The notes: generated by a model from the letters alone, not told the origin. 64,000 nt of DNA from Rhea pennata (GCF_028389875.1 NC_084682.1:5776001-5840000); one strand, 5' to 3'; positions 1 through 14,188 are shown, numbered from the stretch's first letter. Numbers and translations are program-made.

Positions 1-78
1 TAATTAAAATGTCTTATAGAGTAGTTTTTTAAAAATAAATAAATAAAAATGAAAAGAAATGAAAACTGGAAAGTTTGA

Positions 79-83
<5 letters not shown>

Positions 84-124
<41 letters not shown>
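84..124. repeat. Poly-T tract (about 41 T)
   Basis: Uninterrupted run of T close to the left edge of the window. It could be the tail of a minus-strand retro-insertion, but no recognisable element body adjoins it, so it is called only as a homopolymer. Confidence 0.9.
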
Positions 125-128
<4 letters not shown>

Positions 129-3057
129 CAAACTCTATGTATATATACTGCACAATGAGTATTCTTCCCCACCTCTCACTTGCAGGTCCAAGGGACTTTA
201 AAAAATAGTTTTCTCTCACCACAAAGCGTATGGTTATAACACCCCTTGAAATAAAAAAGTATTTACACAGAAACTGCAAGCACCAAAAAGCTATATGTAC
301 CGAAGCAATTTTGAAAAAAAATGTAGGATATTAAGATGTCTCTGAATAAACTATGTCTGTTTCATTGACTAAGCATCATTTAGGTAAGTATATTGAATTA
401 TATGCACACTCAGTGCTGTTATAAAAATATCAAAAAGGATGGCAATCAGAAACAAGAAAGGCTAAAATTAAAATGGCATCTTCCAGAAAATAGCATAGTC
501 TAAAGTCTGAATTTCTCTGCCGGGCTTGATGCTGTCCAATAAATAGTCCTCAGTTCAGTAGAGCGCTTGCGCTTTTATTTCAGTGAGAGTGTGTTCTGTT
601 TTAAAGTTATATGCGTTTCTAAAAGTTACTGGGGTTCGAGACTGAATGCTATATGCTCCTTGCAAGGTCAAGTCTTGCGTTTTTCCCAAAGCTCCTGCTG
701 TATTTGACGTGCCTGTATCACTATGCGGCTTATGAAGCATAAAGATTCTTCCTGAAGGTCACGTTTCCCCTTTAATACAGATTTTGTCTGTTCTCTCCTT
801 ACTATGAAAAAGTAACTCCTGTACTGAAATGGAATCTCGTGTTTTTGCCAACAGCTAGAGATGAAGAGATTGAAACTATGTTTGTTTATTCTGTTAAATT
901 TCCATGATACATAAGACATACTTAACTAATCTAAAAGGATTCCACATTAGAGAAAGACGTAGAACTAAATATATTATAAAAATATTATGCTTTCTTCTCC
1001 ATAAAAAATGCAAATTAAACTTTTTATAGTTGTTTGTTTCCGATGCCTAAAGCATAGCTGATAAAGAATATTTATTTAGAGAATAGAAGTACAGTTTTAT
1101 ATTATTGCTACCTCTGTCCTCAGAATAGCAATTTCAGGAGGAAAATAAAAAAAAATAAAATTAAATAGCAAAGGGTTTTATCTTAGACTTTTCTGTTTAT
1201 ATTCACTTATAAATACTCTCTGATTTAATGTCTTCCAGTTGAACTCAGAATTTTATGTTATAGTATTTATAGGAGTATTTTATAGTTACGAGGTGTAGAA
1301 TCTGTTTTATAGTCAGGGTAAAGCTTTGTGTTCGGGATTAAAATTTTATTTCCGGCTGCGTGAAATGAATGTGGATACGAAAAGCTCTTGTCAGCTTCAG
1401 CTGTGTTTTGCTGGTGAAGGGGCCTGTCACGTACTGAAAGCAACATCATACTTTGCTTTCCTTGTCAACTTATTCTGTAGTGACAGTAGTTTCCTATGGC
1501 ACATCTCACGCTATGGTCAAAGACCAAATTTCTTCATGACTACGAATCTCTGGAGCAGAGATATAAAATTTCAGAACTGTTGTTCCTAATGAGTAACAAG
1601 ATTTATTTAGCAGAAATACCATTGGGGAGGTTATAGTGGAGAGAAGAATATTAGTGTTAAGAAAAAAAAGAGAGAGAGAGAACATACATCATTTCTTTTG
1701 CCAGGGGAGTCAAGAGTCTACATATGTTACAAAAATTGTATATTTGTTTGAACATTAAATGTCACTAATGAACTCATTGTTCCTCTTACAGAAATCATAT
1801 CTGGCTTGCCAAAGGAATTCCTCATATGGTTTCTCTTTGTTTTTCCATAAAGTATTCCTTTCTTTCTCTTCTCTCAAGCAAAATACTGTGAATTATTACA
1901 GCCCTTATTAGGATTCTTGGTATAGCATACTTTTGAGAAATTCTGTGCTGCTGAAATCGTGAGTATATGAGAATCTCAATTTTTGTTTTGTAAATAACTC
2001 TTGTTTTTGCATTGGCCATTGTAAAATAAAGCTGGAAACTTGATTTTTATAGCCTCTAAAAGGAGAAACAAGTATGATAGATCTAGGATACGCTTATTTT
2101 TCAGAATCCCATGAACAGAAAGGTTTCATTACACAATAGTGTTAATTTCAAGGAGTTCACTCAAGGTGCAGTCTACCCTTGTTTCAGTATATGCTTATTT
2201 TCAGTTTCCACATTTTCATTCTTTGTAAAATACTTCTTTATTATTCTTCTCAAACATTTTCGCTTAGTACTGTCTTTATATATGGGGAAAATCTTGTATC
2301 CGCATATATCTGATCTTTTCCTATTTTTGTTCCAGTATCTTTTTAAAAATCATTTTTTTTGGGGGGGGTATAAACTTTCCACCATAAGAAACACCATCAC
2401 TTTGAGCCATGTTTTGTCCCCTTTGCTGTCCTTTTGAGCCATTCTGACTGCATGTATGCCTAGAAAAGTCTGGCTTATTTTCCCTGTTGAAGACGGTCTC
2501 CTGCTGTATTGGTATTTTCATATGGTCAGAGAGGAAAAAAGAGCAGCTGTGACTGAATGATGCTGTTCCCCATATGTCTTTTCCTGTTTAGTTTGTCTGC
2601 TGAAAATCATTGGTAGTGAATGCATATTCAGTTAGGCTACAGAGTGTTCTAGCCTAGGATGGACAGAAATTTAGGAAGTCATTGCAAGATTTCTAGTGAC
2701 TTATAGCCATTGCAGGAAAATTTTGTGAGAATTTTCCTCTGGAGGGCATCTATTTTAAGCTATCTACTGAAATGATACCTACCTATGGACAGTAAATTCT
2801 TAAAGACTTAAGTGGTATTATTGCTCAACACGTCAAAAAATTAGACGTGGATTGTCTAAAGCAGGATGCCTTACATTAATGGCTAATCTTGAAAATGTTG
2901 GTCTTAGCATGTAATTTTGCAGTGCTTTGGAAGGTTTTTTGTAATGGCTTTAGGCAATAGTATTTCTTGCATGCTATCAAAGCAAAATTTAGATACTGCA
3001 GTTAGCTGACTCCAAACCATATGGTAGATCAGGTACTCGCTACACACTATGCATTTC

Positions 3058-3074
3058 AAAAAAAAAAAAAAAAA
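3058..3074. repeat. Poly-A tract (17 A)
   Basis: Homopolymer A run upstream of the decayed CR1 copy. No target-site duplication or element body was identified around it. Confidence 0.8.
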
Positions 3075-3294
3075 TCTACTTCTGAGTGGAAAAGTAGGAC
3101 ATATATTAATTAGTGACCTGAGAGCACAATGGAAATCTAGTGGGGCAATGCCAAGTCAGAGTGTGAGAAATCCTGGAATATTAATGATGTTTGCCTCTGA
3201 TCTCACACTGAAGAATACATCTGTTCTCTCCTCCCAAAAGACAAGGCTTAGACTATTTGATGTCTTCAAGTTCAGTGGACCGAATTAATTTTAT

Positions 3295-4350
3295 TCTAGT
3301 GAATTTAGAGAATCAGTTGAAGTAACTACGGAGCTGCAGGTTTTTGTTTTAGAGAATTCATGAGTATGAGCGAGGTATCAGAAGACTGAAAGAGGGTAAA
3401 TGCAGTGCCTGTTTTGAAAATAGAAAGTTTGAGGGAATTACAGTTAGCTGGTTTAACTTTAATTCCCCTAAAATTACAATAATAATAAACTAATGAAAAA
3501 AGGCAGAAGAAAAATTGTCTTACTAGCATAGATTCCCTGTATCCTGGCCTTGCAGAAAGAGGAGAGAGAGTACATAGAATATAACTTGACATTAGTAATG
3601 CTTTGACACTGTCTGCCATGACATTTTTGTAATTAAATTAAGGAAATGTATTTTAGGTGAAACTCTGGTAAAGATTATGTAAAGCTTGATGGAAAATAGC
3701 ATTCAGAGCAGTTATTGACTGTTGTCAGAGTCGAAGTGTATCTTGAGTGGCTTTCTGAAAGAATCTGATGCTACCTAGTATTTTCCCGAACAGCTTGGAT
3801 GATTTGACTAGAGAGGAACACTAGTGAAATTTAGAGAAAGCAGAAAGCTAGAAGAGTTTGCAAATACGTTAGAAGAGAGGATTAATATTCTAAAGGAGGC
3901 AGGAAAAAAGCTCTGAAGAAAATAAGATGCAGATCAATAATAACTTAAGCTCAGCAGCTAGGCAGGAATAATAAACCCTGCAGATAGAGAATGAAAACAA
4001 CTGGCAAAGATTTTGAGGTTTTAATGGTTTACGAGCTGAACCTAAATCAGCCACATCACGCTATAATGAAAAAGGCAGGCAGACTAGCCAGCATAATATG
4101 CTTACAGAGATGTATACTGCGAGACTTGTGAAGTTAACTTGTCTTGGTGTTGGTAAAGCATCAACTGAAGATGCATGTCCAGTTTTGGTCACTGTATTTC
4201 AAAAGAACGGATGACATTTGATATTCACAGAAGATGGGTGAAGAGGGACAAAAGACTAGAAAACATAGTTCGGGAGGAAAGATTGACAGAATTAAGGTTG
4301 TTTAGTCTGGAAGAGAAAAATTATATTGAAGGACATTCCATCTCTTTCTC
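3295..4350 (+). mobile_element. Decayed CR1 LINE fragment, plus strand
   Basis: About 1 kb follows the order of landmarks of the CR1 reverse-transcriptase and 3' region. A segment equivalent to 'gcaaatgtagtgcctgt' lies near 3398. The stretch coding the motif usually read DFSKAFDTVPH lies near 3586-3625. The segment before the 3' end, equivalent to 'tactgtgtccagttttgg', lies near 4160-4190. The 'ttgtttagtctggaagag' block is near 4299-4316. The element is riddled with indels and encodes nothing. Similarity fades after about 4350, so the canonical 3' end looks lost or deleted. The divergence suggests an old insertion. This is the LINE family common to birds, crocodilians and turtles; boundaries are approximate. 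Confidence 0.75.
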
Positions 4351-4799
4351 CCTTCTGTTTTGCTGTTCTTCTCTGGAACTTGGGAGGATAATGCCTAGCT
4401 GTTTAATTATTCCAGCTGGGAAAACAGTACATTATTTCCTTCTATGAATTACTTACATTCCTGGGAGAACAGGTTCCTGTCTAATATTTCTGGCATCCTA
4501 CCATTTGCCCACAGAGGGGAATGTTGCAGGGACCTGTCCTGGCAGGTCTGTTGAACCAGCAGTTACGAGTTTGCAGGGCAGGGATACCTACCCATTCCAG
4601 GAGTAAAGTACGGACTAGGTGTGGAAGTTGTAAGCTGACACTAGATGAGCTCCTTTGAGAGGCTCTAACAAACTGGTGAGGCAGCAGTACAGAGGGAAAC
4701 AAATTGGGTTAAAATGACAGCATGTTGAGCTTCATTATATGACTGATGGAACCTCACCCTAGGATGTTTCATTCATTTCTGAGCACTTCACCAACAGAA

Positions 4800-4980
4800 A
4801 GATAATAATGCTTTGGATTGCAGTAGCCCTGTCTCATCCAAACATCTTCAGATGATTTTACATATGTTAACTAAGCCTCATGAGACACTGAGATTTGTAA
4901 GGGCTACGAGGGATCACTTCACTAACCACATGTTCAGCAGCTCCCTTCAATACTAGACTACATTTAACAGGGCACAAGAA
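4800..4980 (-). repeat. MIR-like ancient SINE relic, minus strand
   Basis: The segment reads like the reverse complement of the tail of an amniote MIR/CORE-type SINE. It begins with 'ataataatgctttggattgcagtag', continues with an 'atctcaaagcactttaca'-like stretch and 'ttaactaagcctcatgagac', and ends near 'tactagactacattt', which resembles the usual 'cactagaccacact' end. Heavily diverged. The same family appears in the other orientation near 9.0 kb. Confidence 0.55.
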
Positions 4981-6414
4981 TGCAGTACTTATTTGAAAAT
5001 GTTAGGGAATTCAGGTAAACTCCATATATTAACGTTACGCATCATTACTTTTCTTTTTTTGTAACGCAAAAGATAACGTGGTTGTTCTGTGGCCAAGTCC
5101 AGAGGTCTTGCATCTTAAATAGAATAAATACGAATATATTCTACCCCATTTGTTCAGAATATTCGGTTCTTTTGATTTGGTTACTATTGATTTAAAGGAA
5201 GAATTGTGGCATATAGGCCCCTTGGGAAAAGAGAGTTCTCATGAAGCTAACAGGCACAGTACGCTGGCTTGTAGTGAAAGGTCTGGGCTTTCAGAGCACT
5301 GTGGAAGAAACCACTGGTAATGCCATAGATAGGTCCAGAAGACAAGAGAGGAGCAAAAAATGGGCTATGTTGCACAGGACTTAGTTTTTAAAAACTAGGA
5401 CACTTGCCTATTGAGTGAGGAGTTGTTTAGGGAAGCAGGAGAGCAGCTAGTCAGGATTATGAAGGAATTACTTGAATTTATATTAGAAATATAGCAGAAG
5501 GGTTACCTGTTCTTCTAAACTTATTAAGAGTGGCAGTGTCTGTGCTAAACAGAATTGGCCAAGGCTGTTTTAGCTTTTACTGTGAGCAGCATCCTGTCCT
5601 TAGCACTGTGTCAGGGCATTGATTCAATAGTGACTCAGACGAAAGAATAGCACCTCGCAGCCTTGCTTCCTAGGGCAGACAATATCGTGGTGATTTATTA
5701 GTGGGCTCCTATTGCCGCTTTTCGGACCTCTTTCAAGCTTGCTTCGCTTTTAAGAGTGGCCATGTTACTTGCATATCTTAACTAAATAGAGAATTGTCTT
5801 GTAAAGGTGGGCGCAGGTCACACTCACAGACTGTACTTATTTGTACCTCTCACTTAATCTGCATTATCTCCATAATAAATCTCTCTCTATTTGAAGCTAA
5901 TGATTTTTGAGGTGCAGGAGAGCAGAGAGGTATGTTTGACCCAAATTCTAAAGCTCAGGCTTTCTGACTAACAGTTGAGGTCAGGGCCACAAATAGTAAA
6001 TCCTAACTGCTCCAAAGTTGCATCCATTTACTTATTTGTGTGGCTTTTAGGCGCTAACCTACCAAATACTGTCTCACTTATGCCACATCCAGAACAACAC
6101 TTTTCCTTGCTTTCCAATAGACACAGTCAGGAAGAGCCAGCTTCCAAAGTTTCTGCAGGAGTGAGAAATAAGCTGGCAGAGTATTTTGCATCTGTAATTG
6201 TTTGGTTTATAAGCATGGCAGAGAAGTACCTGTAAAAATCATACACATTCTTCAGCACTTTAAATTCCTACCTTTTAAAGGCTAAATACATGATTTTTTT
6301 TTCCAACTTTATGCCTTTTTAATTTTATTGCATGGATTACCACAGAATTTCCGGCCTCAGATTCAGCTGAAATCTCTCTGGGCTATAATCAGAGACTCCT
6401 TTTTTTCTAATGTG

Positions 6415-6418
<4 letters not shown>

Positions 6419-6464
<46 letters not shown>
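6419..6464. repeat. (TA)n microsatellite, 23 units
   Basis: Uninterrupted alternating T and A for 46 bp. Such a run can extrude a cruciform and is likely to vary in length between individuals. Confidence 0.97.
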
Positions 6465-6466
<2 letters not shown>

Positions 6467-8994
6467 ACATGTTAGTTTCCAGGAATCCCAAACAATTGTA
6501 TATATTTTTTTTTCTTTCTGCTTTTTTTTTTCCTGTGTCTTTCTCATTATCCCCTTCAAAAACTATTTGAGCAGCAAACTATTCTTCTAAAAAACAGTCT
6601 TACTATAAGGAATGGATCAGAAAGACACCAGTTCATGTACAGGTCTCCTCTCTTTCAGCTCTGTGTTTTGCAGTAATGCAAGTGTCTTAATGTATTGATA
6701 CATTACATCTATCATAGTGGCATACAGGAATTTTCATTAACTCCCCCTACTACTCCACTGACTGCTGTCTTAGCGACTCTCATGAGATTCGAGTTATACC
6801 TAGCAACATGGTAATATTATACAAGTATCTGTGTTCATGTACAAGTTAGTATTTTCTCACACTGTACTTCGAGATTTGGGCGGAGTACAGATGCTCAGGT
6901 TACTAGGATGTAGTCTCTTATTTCACTTACATTAATACTACTTTTACCCGTGTTCATCTCCTGTCACCTGGGTGTAGGATAAACAATGTGCTTTAGTTGT
7001 GTGTTTTCTTGGTTGCATGTGTAGTATGGGGCATCTGTTGACTGAGAGCAAAGTAAACAGTCCTTCACTCCCTAAGAAATACGCACTCCAGAAACTTAAA
7101 TATTTTGGGGCTTTTATGTTCATAGTTAATTATAAACAAGATATATACATTTTCAGCCTAAAACTCATCCAGTTTAATCTCGTTTGTACCAATATTCAAG
7201 TTAGAAACAAGTCATTAGGTTAAATCAGACTGAAACATTTGCAGAATAAATTCTAATTCCCCAAGATTTAATCTGATGTCTGATAAATTTGCAGGAGGGC
7301 CAGAAGTGAATGATGGCTGGTTGTTATTGGTAGGGTTGATAATTAGCATGTTTGTAACACAACTTCTTTTTGAAAATCTAACAGTCTAATACTATGAAAT
7401 ACAATGAGCACCCTATATTTCCTATTCACATGAAGAAATAAGGAACAAGTTTCCATTTGCACTACTGAGATTTAGTTATTTTTGCAGTTAAAAGACACAC
7501 ATTCTAACTTCTGCCTGGATTTCACTTTACCTTTACACATAAGAGTAAGCCTGAGAGGCAAAACCAGTATATTTTAAGCAGAGGCTATAGTAAAGGAGAG
7601 TTTGATTTCAAAACATATAACTTCCCAAACTTTTCATTCGCTGTTGGAAAGCTTAAGAGTAAAACTATTGTGAACCTGTGAAGCATGAGACTTCCCACTT
7701 TTTTCACAGATACTTTTCTTGTTTTGTCTTTTAGTTATTTCTTTCATTTCATTTCAAGTAATGGTAAACACTTCCAGCTTTCTTTGCGACTGTGGAACAG
7801 ATTAAGCTGGTATACACCCAAGACAAGGAGAACTATATATATATGTATTTTTTTCTTTTTTTTTTTCCTTTGGGAAATCACCTACTGTCCTCATTTCTCC
7901 CAGAAAAAGACCAAGGGACCTATGAACTTACCTGGTGTTTTCTTGACTCCTTCTCTTGATACTCTTCACTCACAGGTGATAAATACCTATAGGAGTTGCC
8001 GAGGAACAGGTTGTAGGCGCTGACCTTCCCCTTCCCTCAGCCTGAAGATCTTCAAAGTCAGCCTCAGGGACTTCAGATTAAATAGATGAGCCAAGGCAGG
8101 AATTCTGCTCCCCCTTCCATTTGGCTTTCACGGCTGAATTCTAAAAAGCTGTATGAAGTTGTCAGGGGTTTCCTCTTACCTTTTTACTGAAGCAAAACGG
8201 CGTGCTGCTGCTCCAGGAGAGGATTAGGTCATTCAAACAGCCCGGCAGAGAGAGTGGAGGCTCAGCAGTATAGAGCCTCCAAAGGCTGGAAAGATCTGAT
8301 CTTACATCAGGTGAGAGAAGGCAGCTGGCTAGGCAAGCCAATAATTATGATATCAGCTCTTGTTCGCCTCAGGCAATCCTGCATGTAATAAGAATACAAA
8401 TATGACTAAGCTGCAGGTTTTTTTCCTTGTTCTCTTGGTAATTCTTCAGAGAAGTCGGGCAGGTATAGAGCTCTAACTGTCTGGAAAGAGAGCCTTCCCT
8501 CTCAACCTTTCTGTTTTTCTTTTGATTTAAAATACCCATCTGTTATTATGTTTTGCAAACCTATTATCCACCTGTGGTTATTAAAAACATGCTTTACTAG
8601 CATGGATTTCACCATACTGTCAAAAAGCATTCTGCTGTCAGAAATAGGGGTCGTTCCTACATTTGTTCAGGCTGAACCCTCGTGGCAGAAAGGAGCTATG
8701 GCTCCACCGTAGAACGTCAAAACATGTCGTGCCATTTAAATATAAGAGGAACTCCACAAAACAAGTGTACCCAGGTTAATAATGCTCCCCCAAATGGAGT
8801 CCTTTAGCACAGTTACAAAAGTGGGACCAGGCTGCAGGAGCATAGGCATTTGTGCGGGCGTGTATGTGTGCGTGTTTATGTGGAGACGTTTGTTTTTTTG
8901 TGTGCAGCTATGTAGAGAGGAGTATGAGTGTCAATGCACAGTTGCAGGAATATGTATTTCTTCTGCCATTACCTGGCTTGTGCGTACTCTACAG

Positions 8995-9135
8995 TCCCCC
9001 ACACCAACCTAATCACACCTACTGTAATAATACTTACCTACCTCATAGGGTGTTGTGAGGATTAATTAATGTTTGTAAAGTGCTTTGAAGATGAAAAGTG
9101 TTGAATGAGTGCTAAATACAATTATCATCATTCCA
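8995..9135 (+). repeat. MIR-like ancient SINE relic, plus strand
   Basis: Contains 'cctacctcatagggtgttgtgaggattaat' followed by 'tgtttgtaaagtgctttgaagatgaaaagtg' and a 'gagtgctaaatacaattatcatcatt' tail. This is the familiar 3' part of MIR/L2-tailed amniote SINEs, in the same order as intact copies. It is one of the clearest old repeats in the window. Confidence 0.7.
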
Positions 9136-12100
9136 CAAAACAGTAGAAACGTCTTTGCGGCCCCCAGGTTATTGTGTAGGTACACCCATGTTTATCTCCC
9201 GTGCTTATGGTAAGATACTGAATAAGGTCTTGAAACTTTGATAAAAACACACATTCTGCTTTGGAGGGAATAACTATGTTCATATTAGGTTCATGCTATT
9301 CATGAAGTGTTTTTGTGATTCCTAATGCAGAATACATTGCACAAATTTGGGATAGAAGAGATCTACTATGGCATCCATATGTCATAGCAAGAGGACTTTT
9401 GGAAGAGAAGCATCATTTTACCTGGGATGGATTATTTCTTAGCAAGAGTTTGCTGGTCTGATTTTATTAGATCTATCAGGAACTTTTAATATTAGAAAAT
9501 AAAACTTTGTCATTTTATCTGCAGGATCTTCTAGAAATTGTGGCTGTGGATTATTGGTGGATATGCTCTTTCCTGTCTAGAAGATTTCAAAGATAATACT
9601 GGATAATTATTTGTCCTTTCCAAGCGCTTTCACATTTGATGTCCCTCAGGATTACGTCTCTAAAGTTGCTAAGGAAGGTCCTGAGATGGTTTAGGCTACA
9701 CTCCACTTCTTTACTTAATTGTTTTCAAATTTTGCATTATCCTTAATTCCAATTCTTACTCTGATGCCTGAGATAGACAAACCTGAAATGGTTTTAGGTT
9801 AGTAACTTAAGTGGTAACTGCAACAGCCCAGAACTGAAGTAGGTTAATTGTCTGATTACTAATCCAATTTCTTGAGTGCCTTGAAATTCAGACTGCTGCA
9901 GCTGTTTAGTTACTGGTACCTAAGTTAGCTAGTTTAACGTTAACTTGCTGGGTATGTTTGCTTGAACTGCATGGCGAGTCGATTGCAATTCACAGATAAG
10001 ATCCTGAATGAAAGTGAGCCACCGACAGGCAAGCGTTATCTTTTCTTTCCTGGGATAACTACCAGGAGGAATTAGTGGAATGGGAGGAGTCAATATTCGC
10101 TGAAGACTTCTCCTGGTTCTTACCGATCTGTACCACAGCCTTACGTTAATAACCGCTTTTGTTCCTGGACTGGAGATAGAGAGCAGCCCATCTAGCAGCA
10201 CTAATTTGTAGTCTTTTTCCTTTTGATTGGCAAAATAATTTGGTAAAATTTAAAGCCTTTAAGTCTTGTAGAGATATTCCTGTAGGTGCCAGTAAGTTTT
10301 TTCACACATCTCTCTCAGAGTGAACTGAAGAGTTTTGTTAAACTAGTTGCAGTTTGGTCTTCAGGAGATGAAGCCATCCACCGCAAGCAAAGAACAGAAG
10401 AGATCGAGAGGCTCACATGAGAACGCGCATGAGTTTGTCAGATCCAGACCAGACTATTACAACGAGTTGACTTTAGATCTGTTCTAGGGCAGAGCTTTTA
10501 CTGGAAGGCTAAAGTGCATACTCAGCATTCTGACAGCTATTTTGAACTGCTAAATTTGCCTCCAAATCTGATCTTTCATTTGCGGGGGGAGGGAGGCGAG
10601 AAGTAATTGCAGCCATCAAACTTGCAAAATAAATGTTCAAAATACAAGCCAGTGTAACCAATTAAGTGATCAGACTGAGTCTATAGGTTTGAAGGTATAA
10701 TGCTGGGAAGTAGAAATGGCTCCTGTTTTTGTCCATGAGGGCTTACCTCAGCTGCTCTTTGACAACTACTAAAACGTCAGTGTTATTTGGTACTTATATG
10801 CAGGCAATACAGGATGGTGAACAGAAATGACAGTCTGTATAATTGCCTCAGAATTATGTCTTTGTAAGATGTCCGGAGAAGCTTGAGAGGCTGCTACAGT
10901 ATTTGTTTCGCTCACTTAGGGAGTAGGCATCCTGCACAATGTTTCCTATAATGCCATATTTTGATATCTCAGACTTGAGAAGATTATTTTGTAGTGTAAC
11001 TTGGAAGAATAGAATTATCCTCTTACTTAATGCAATTAGATTCTTCTCTCAGATGTTTCTCCTGGACTACCTAGTGCTTTTCAAAGCAGAGCATGGGAAA
11101 TGAAAGCCTGGGCTCAAAGGATGGCATGACACTTTTTATCTAATTCAGAATGCTTGGTCAACTTTAATGTTCTTAGATTCCATTGTATGAAGAACCATTA
11201 GGGACTTCAGTGTAACCCCCTCCTGCTATTTAAAATCGACAAGAATGGTTTTGTTGATCTGGAGATTTGTCAATGAGGAGTTCTACCTATGAATTTGCTG
11301 TATTTTATGCCCAACCAGAGTTAAATTCAGTCCTTTCATAAAATATTTAATTTAGTAGTGATATAATTGCTTGTTTTTAATACATTGTTCATATTTTATT
11401 ATGCAGCGATGGCAGCAGTATTTGTTATCATGAATAACTTTGTAGGCTTACAATTTTTGTATCCTAACATTTGGATGATAAGGTTACAAAATGACTTAAG
11501 ACGTAATCTAACCAGCTATTCTGCCACCATTAAGTAGGAAAAGTGGCCTAGCATTTCTCCCTTGGGATCACCTGAGGGAAGACACACCTGGGTGTAACTT
11601 AACCGTCTGCTGTGCTGCCTTTAAATAGTAGTCAGGGCTTGCTTTTTATCTTCTGAGATATCCTTAGGGAATACACACCTTGGTTTAACCTACATACACT
11701 TCAGCCCATTTTCGTCCCTAAGAAATAATTCCAAGTGCATTTATCTGGTGGTTTGAAGTCTCTAGAAAAACAAATCAGTAAACTGAAGTTATCAATTTTA
11801 GCATTCAATCTATTTAAGAGTGTAGCATTCTCATTCCCTTCTGTGTTTCCCCTTTGAAAAAAATACATCTTTCTTTTGCTCTCTAGTTATTACAGCTTTG
11901 AGAAGCTGTGAGTTCCTATGTTCAGTTGGAAGAAAGAAAGATAAAATTCACTGAGGAGAGGTAGCTCTGAATTATAGCCTCCAAACTGGGCACACCCATA
12001 AGATGCTCTTTTGTTGGCATTTGCAGAACTTTCTTTTTATTATTGTTTATCTTAAATTGAAATATAAGGAACCATTATTATATATGAAATATCATTTCCC

Positions 12101-13857
12101 GACCAGTGATTTAGTGTTGCCTACAAAGCATAGCATCCCTAGCAGTCCAGTAGTCACTGTGAGCTATTACTGTTTTGTTGTTTTAGAAATTAAGATGAGC
12201 TCAAGACATGGCATTAGATTTGACTCTGTGCCTTTCTGCTCTAGGTGAAATTCAGGTAGGTGACCCAGACACGTGTTAAAGTCATTGTGTCATCTACCAA
12301 TACATTGTGTTTTGCTTTTTTGACAAGACTGCTGCTAGTGACAACTTTCAATACGGAAGTGAGATAATTAACTAAGAGATACTGGGCTAGTGTAGTAATC
12401 TCGGGTTCTCCTCATAGATTTATTTTTCCTGATGCTTAGTAACTGGATGTGTTTGTTCCTTAGAACAATTCAGTATCCTACGCCAAGTTCAGGACCCTGT
12501 ATGGTTCCAGGGCAACTGATCTTCCTCCTTTACAGAGGGATGAATGTTCATTGCTCCTTGTAGCTGATATCAGAATCATTTTGAAAAGTCCTGTAACATA
12601 TTGTATACTTTCCTCTTTTATTACAGCACTAATTTGTGAAGAGTTGGCAGCATTCTGTCAACTTTCCCCGCTTTTTTTTGTTGACATTGCACTTTAAAAA
12701 GAACCGTTTGTGACTTTCTTCCCTTTTTTGTTACAAGGTTAACAGAGAGAGAGAAAGCCTTCCTAGCCTGAAGCTGCTGGATAAATGGTAGGTTGGCAGG
12801 CCATCTGTGTTTGTTTGGTCTTACGGTTTTTTCATTTTTGACTGCCAGTTTTTTGCTAACATCACAGAGCTGAGCAGAGCAGCAAGGGTACTGGGGGAGT
12901 TGTGATGACATGAGAGTAGTAAGGAGAAAGAAAGCTTATCTTGCATGAGTTTCCAGAGCACAGTAATTTAATGAATACATTTTCTGTCAAAGTCATGAAT
13001 ATTAGAGAGTGTGTCAGGAGGCAAATGATTTATTCCTAGAAGCGTTTCATTAAGACACCTGACAGTGGAACTGGGAACTTTGCTACTGATACTGGAGAGA
13101 AAAGAGCAGCTGGTTGATCCTCTGTCTGTTCACCTCTGCTCCTCTATCTAAACAGAACTTTCTAAAGGTCAGACCACACGAAATTCAAAGGAGAATGCTG
13201 TTGCGTTCTGATTTTAAGGCCCTGAGGGACTGTGGGAGTTTCAAGAGCTACAAGTGAGGCCTTTGAACCGTCTGAGTCTTGCAAACCAACCCTGTCACAT
13301 TCATGACTTTGAGTATGTTATGCAGGTTTGGCCACTTGGCTTCTAGGGCATAAGCAACGAAATGATCACTCATACATTACTTCATGTTATTTCTTCTAAG
13401 ACTTGCTGCCTGCTGTTTTTATTTTCTATTTATTTTAAGCTGCCAGGTGGTTTCTCAGGGTGTTGAATAACCCACACCTATTCCGAGCAGCGTGCATCTT
13501 TCAGTTCTCAGGCTATTTTCCTGTCTGCTCGTCCTTGCCGACATTCTGTCATGAACGTGCAGCATCCTTTCTGGAGTTGTGACAAACCTTAGAAGCAACA
13601 TTTGCTTGTAAATGACATGCAATGTTGCTTTTGTGGTACAGACGAAGCATGTAACTAATTTACTGTATTTACATACTCTGCAGCCCAAGATGAAACATTG
13701 TATTCTTGCACCAGTATTTTTGAATGGTTGAAGATAATCTGTTTTGAATTATTTTGAAATCTCTCGTGTAGCACTCAAAACACTGGATTATATTCGGAAC
13801 CTGTTGTACTACTCAGCTCACAGAGCCTCCTACATTCCCTTCCAAAGCTTACAAACT

Positions 13858-13913
13858 TAATGTACTGTTCCAGTACATTACTGGTCCAGTACTGTTACTG
13901 TTCCAGTAATTGG
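13858..13913. repeat. Short palindrome and 'ttccagta' repeat cluster
   Basis: Positions 13858-13867 and 13871-13880 are perfect 10-bp inverted repeats separated by 3 nt. They are followed by further near-copies of 'actg(t)tccagta' up to about 13,913. This looks like local slippage or hairpin-templated duplication; no function is evident. Confidence 0.7.
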
Positions 13914-14167
13914 AACATTGCTTTTGTATTCACCTTGCTTAACATATTTTCTGCAGAAGTCTAGGAACGCTGCAGTTAGAGATAAAATACTATTTCTTGT
14001 CTATACCACAACCTTTAACCAAGTTTGTAACAAGTTAGTGACATGATTGGTTCTAAACAGGATGATTAATATTTAGCTCACTGAAAGACAGCTAACAGTG
14101 CTTTACTCCTGCCAGAGGCTTAGCCTAGCACATGATTATCTTTTTATAACTGGCTTGGCAGAAGTGG

Positions 14168-14188
14168 TTTTTTTTTTTTTTTTTTTTT
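14168..14188. repeat. Poly-T tract (about 21 T)
   Basis: Homopolymer T run in intergenic DNA with no recognisable element body beside it. Confidence 0.9.
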
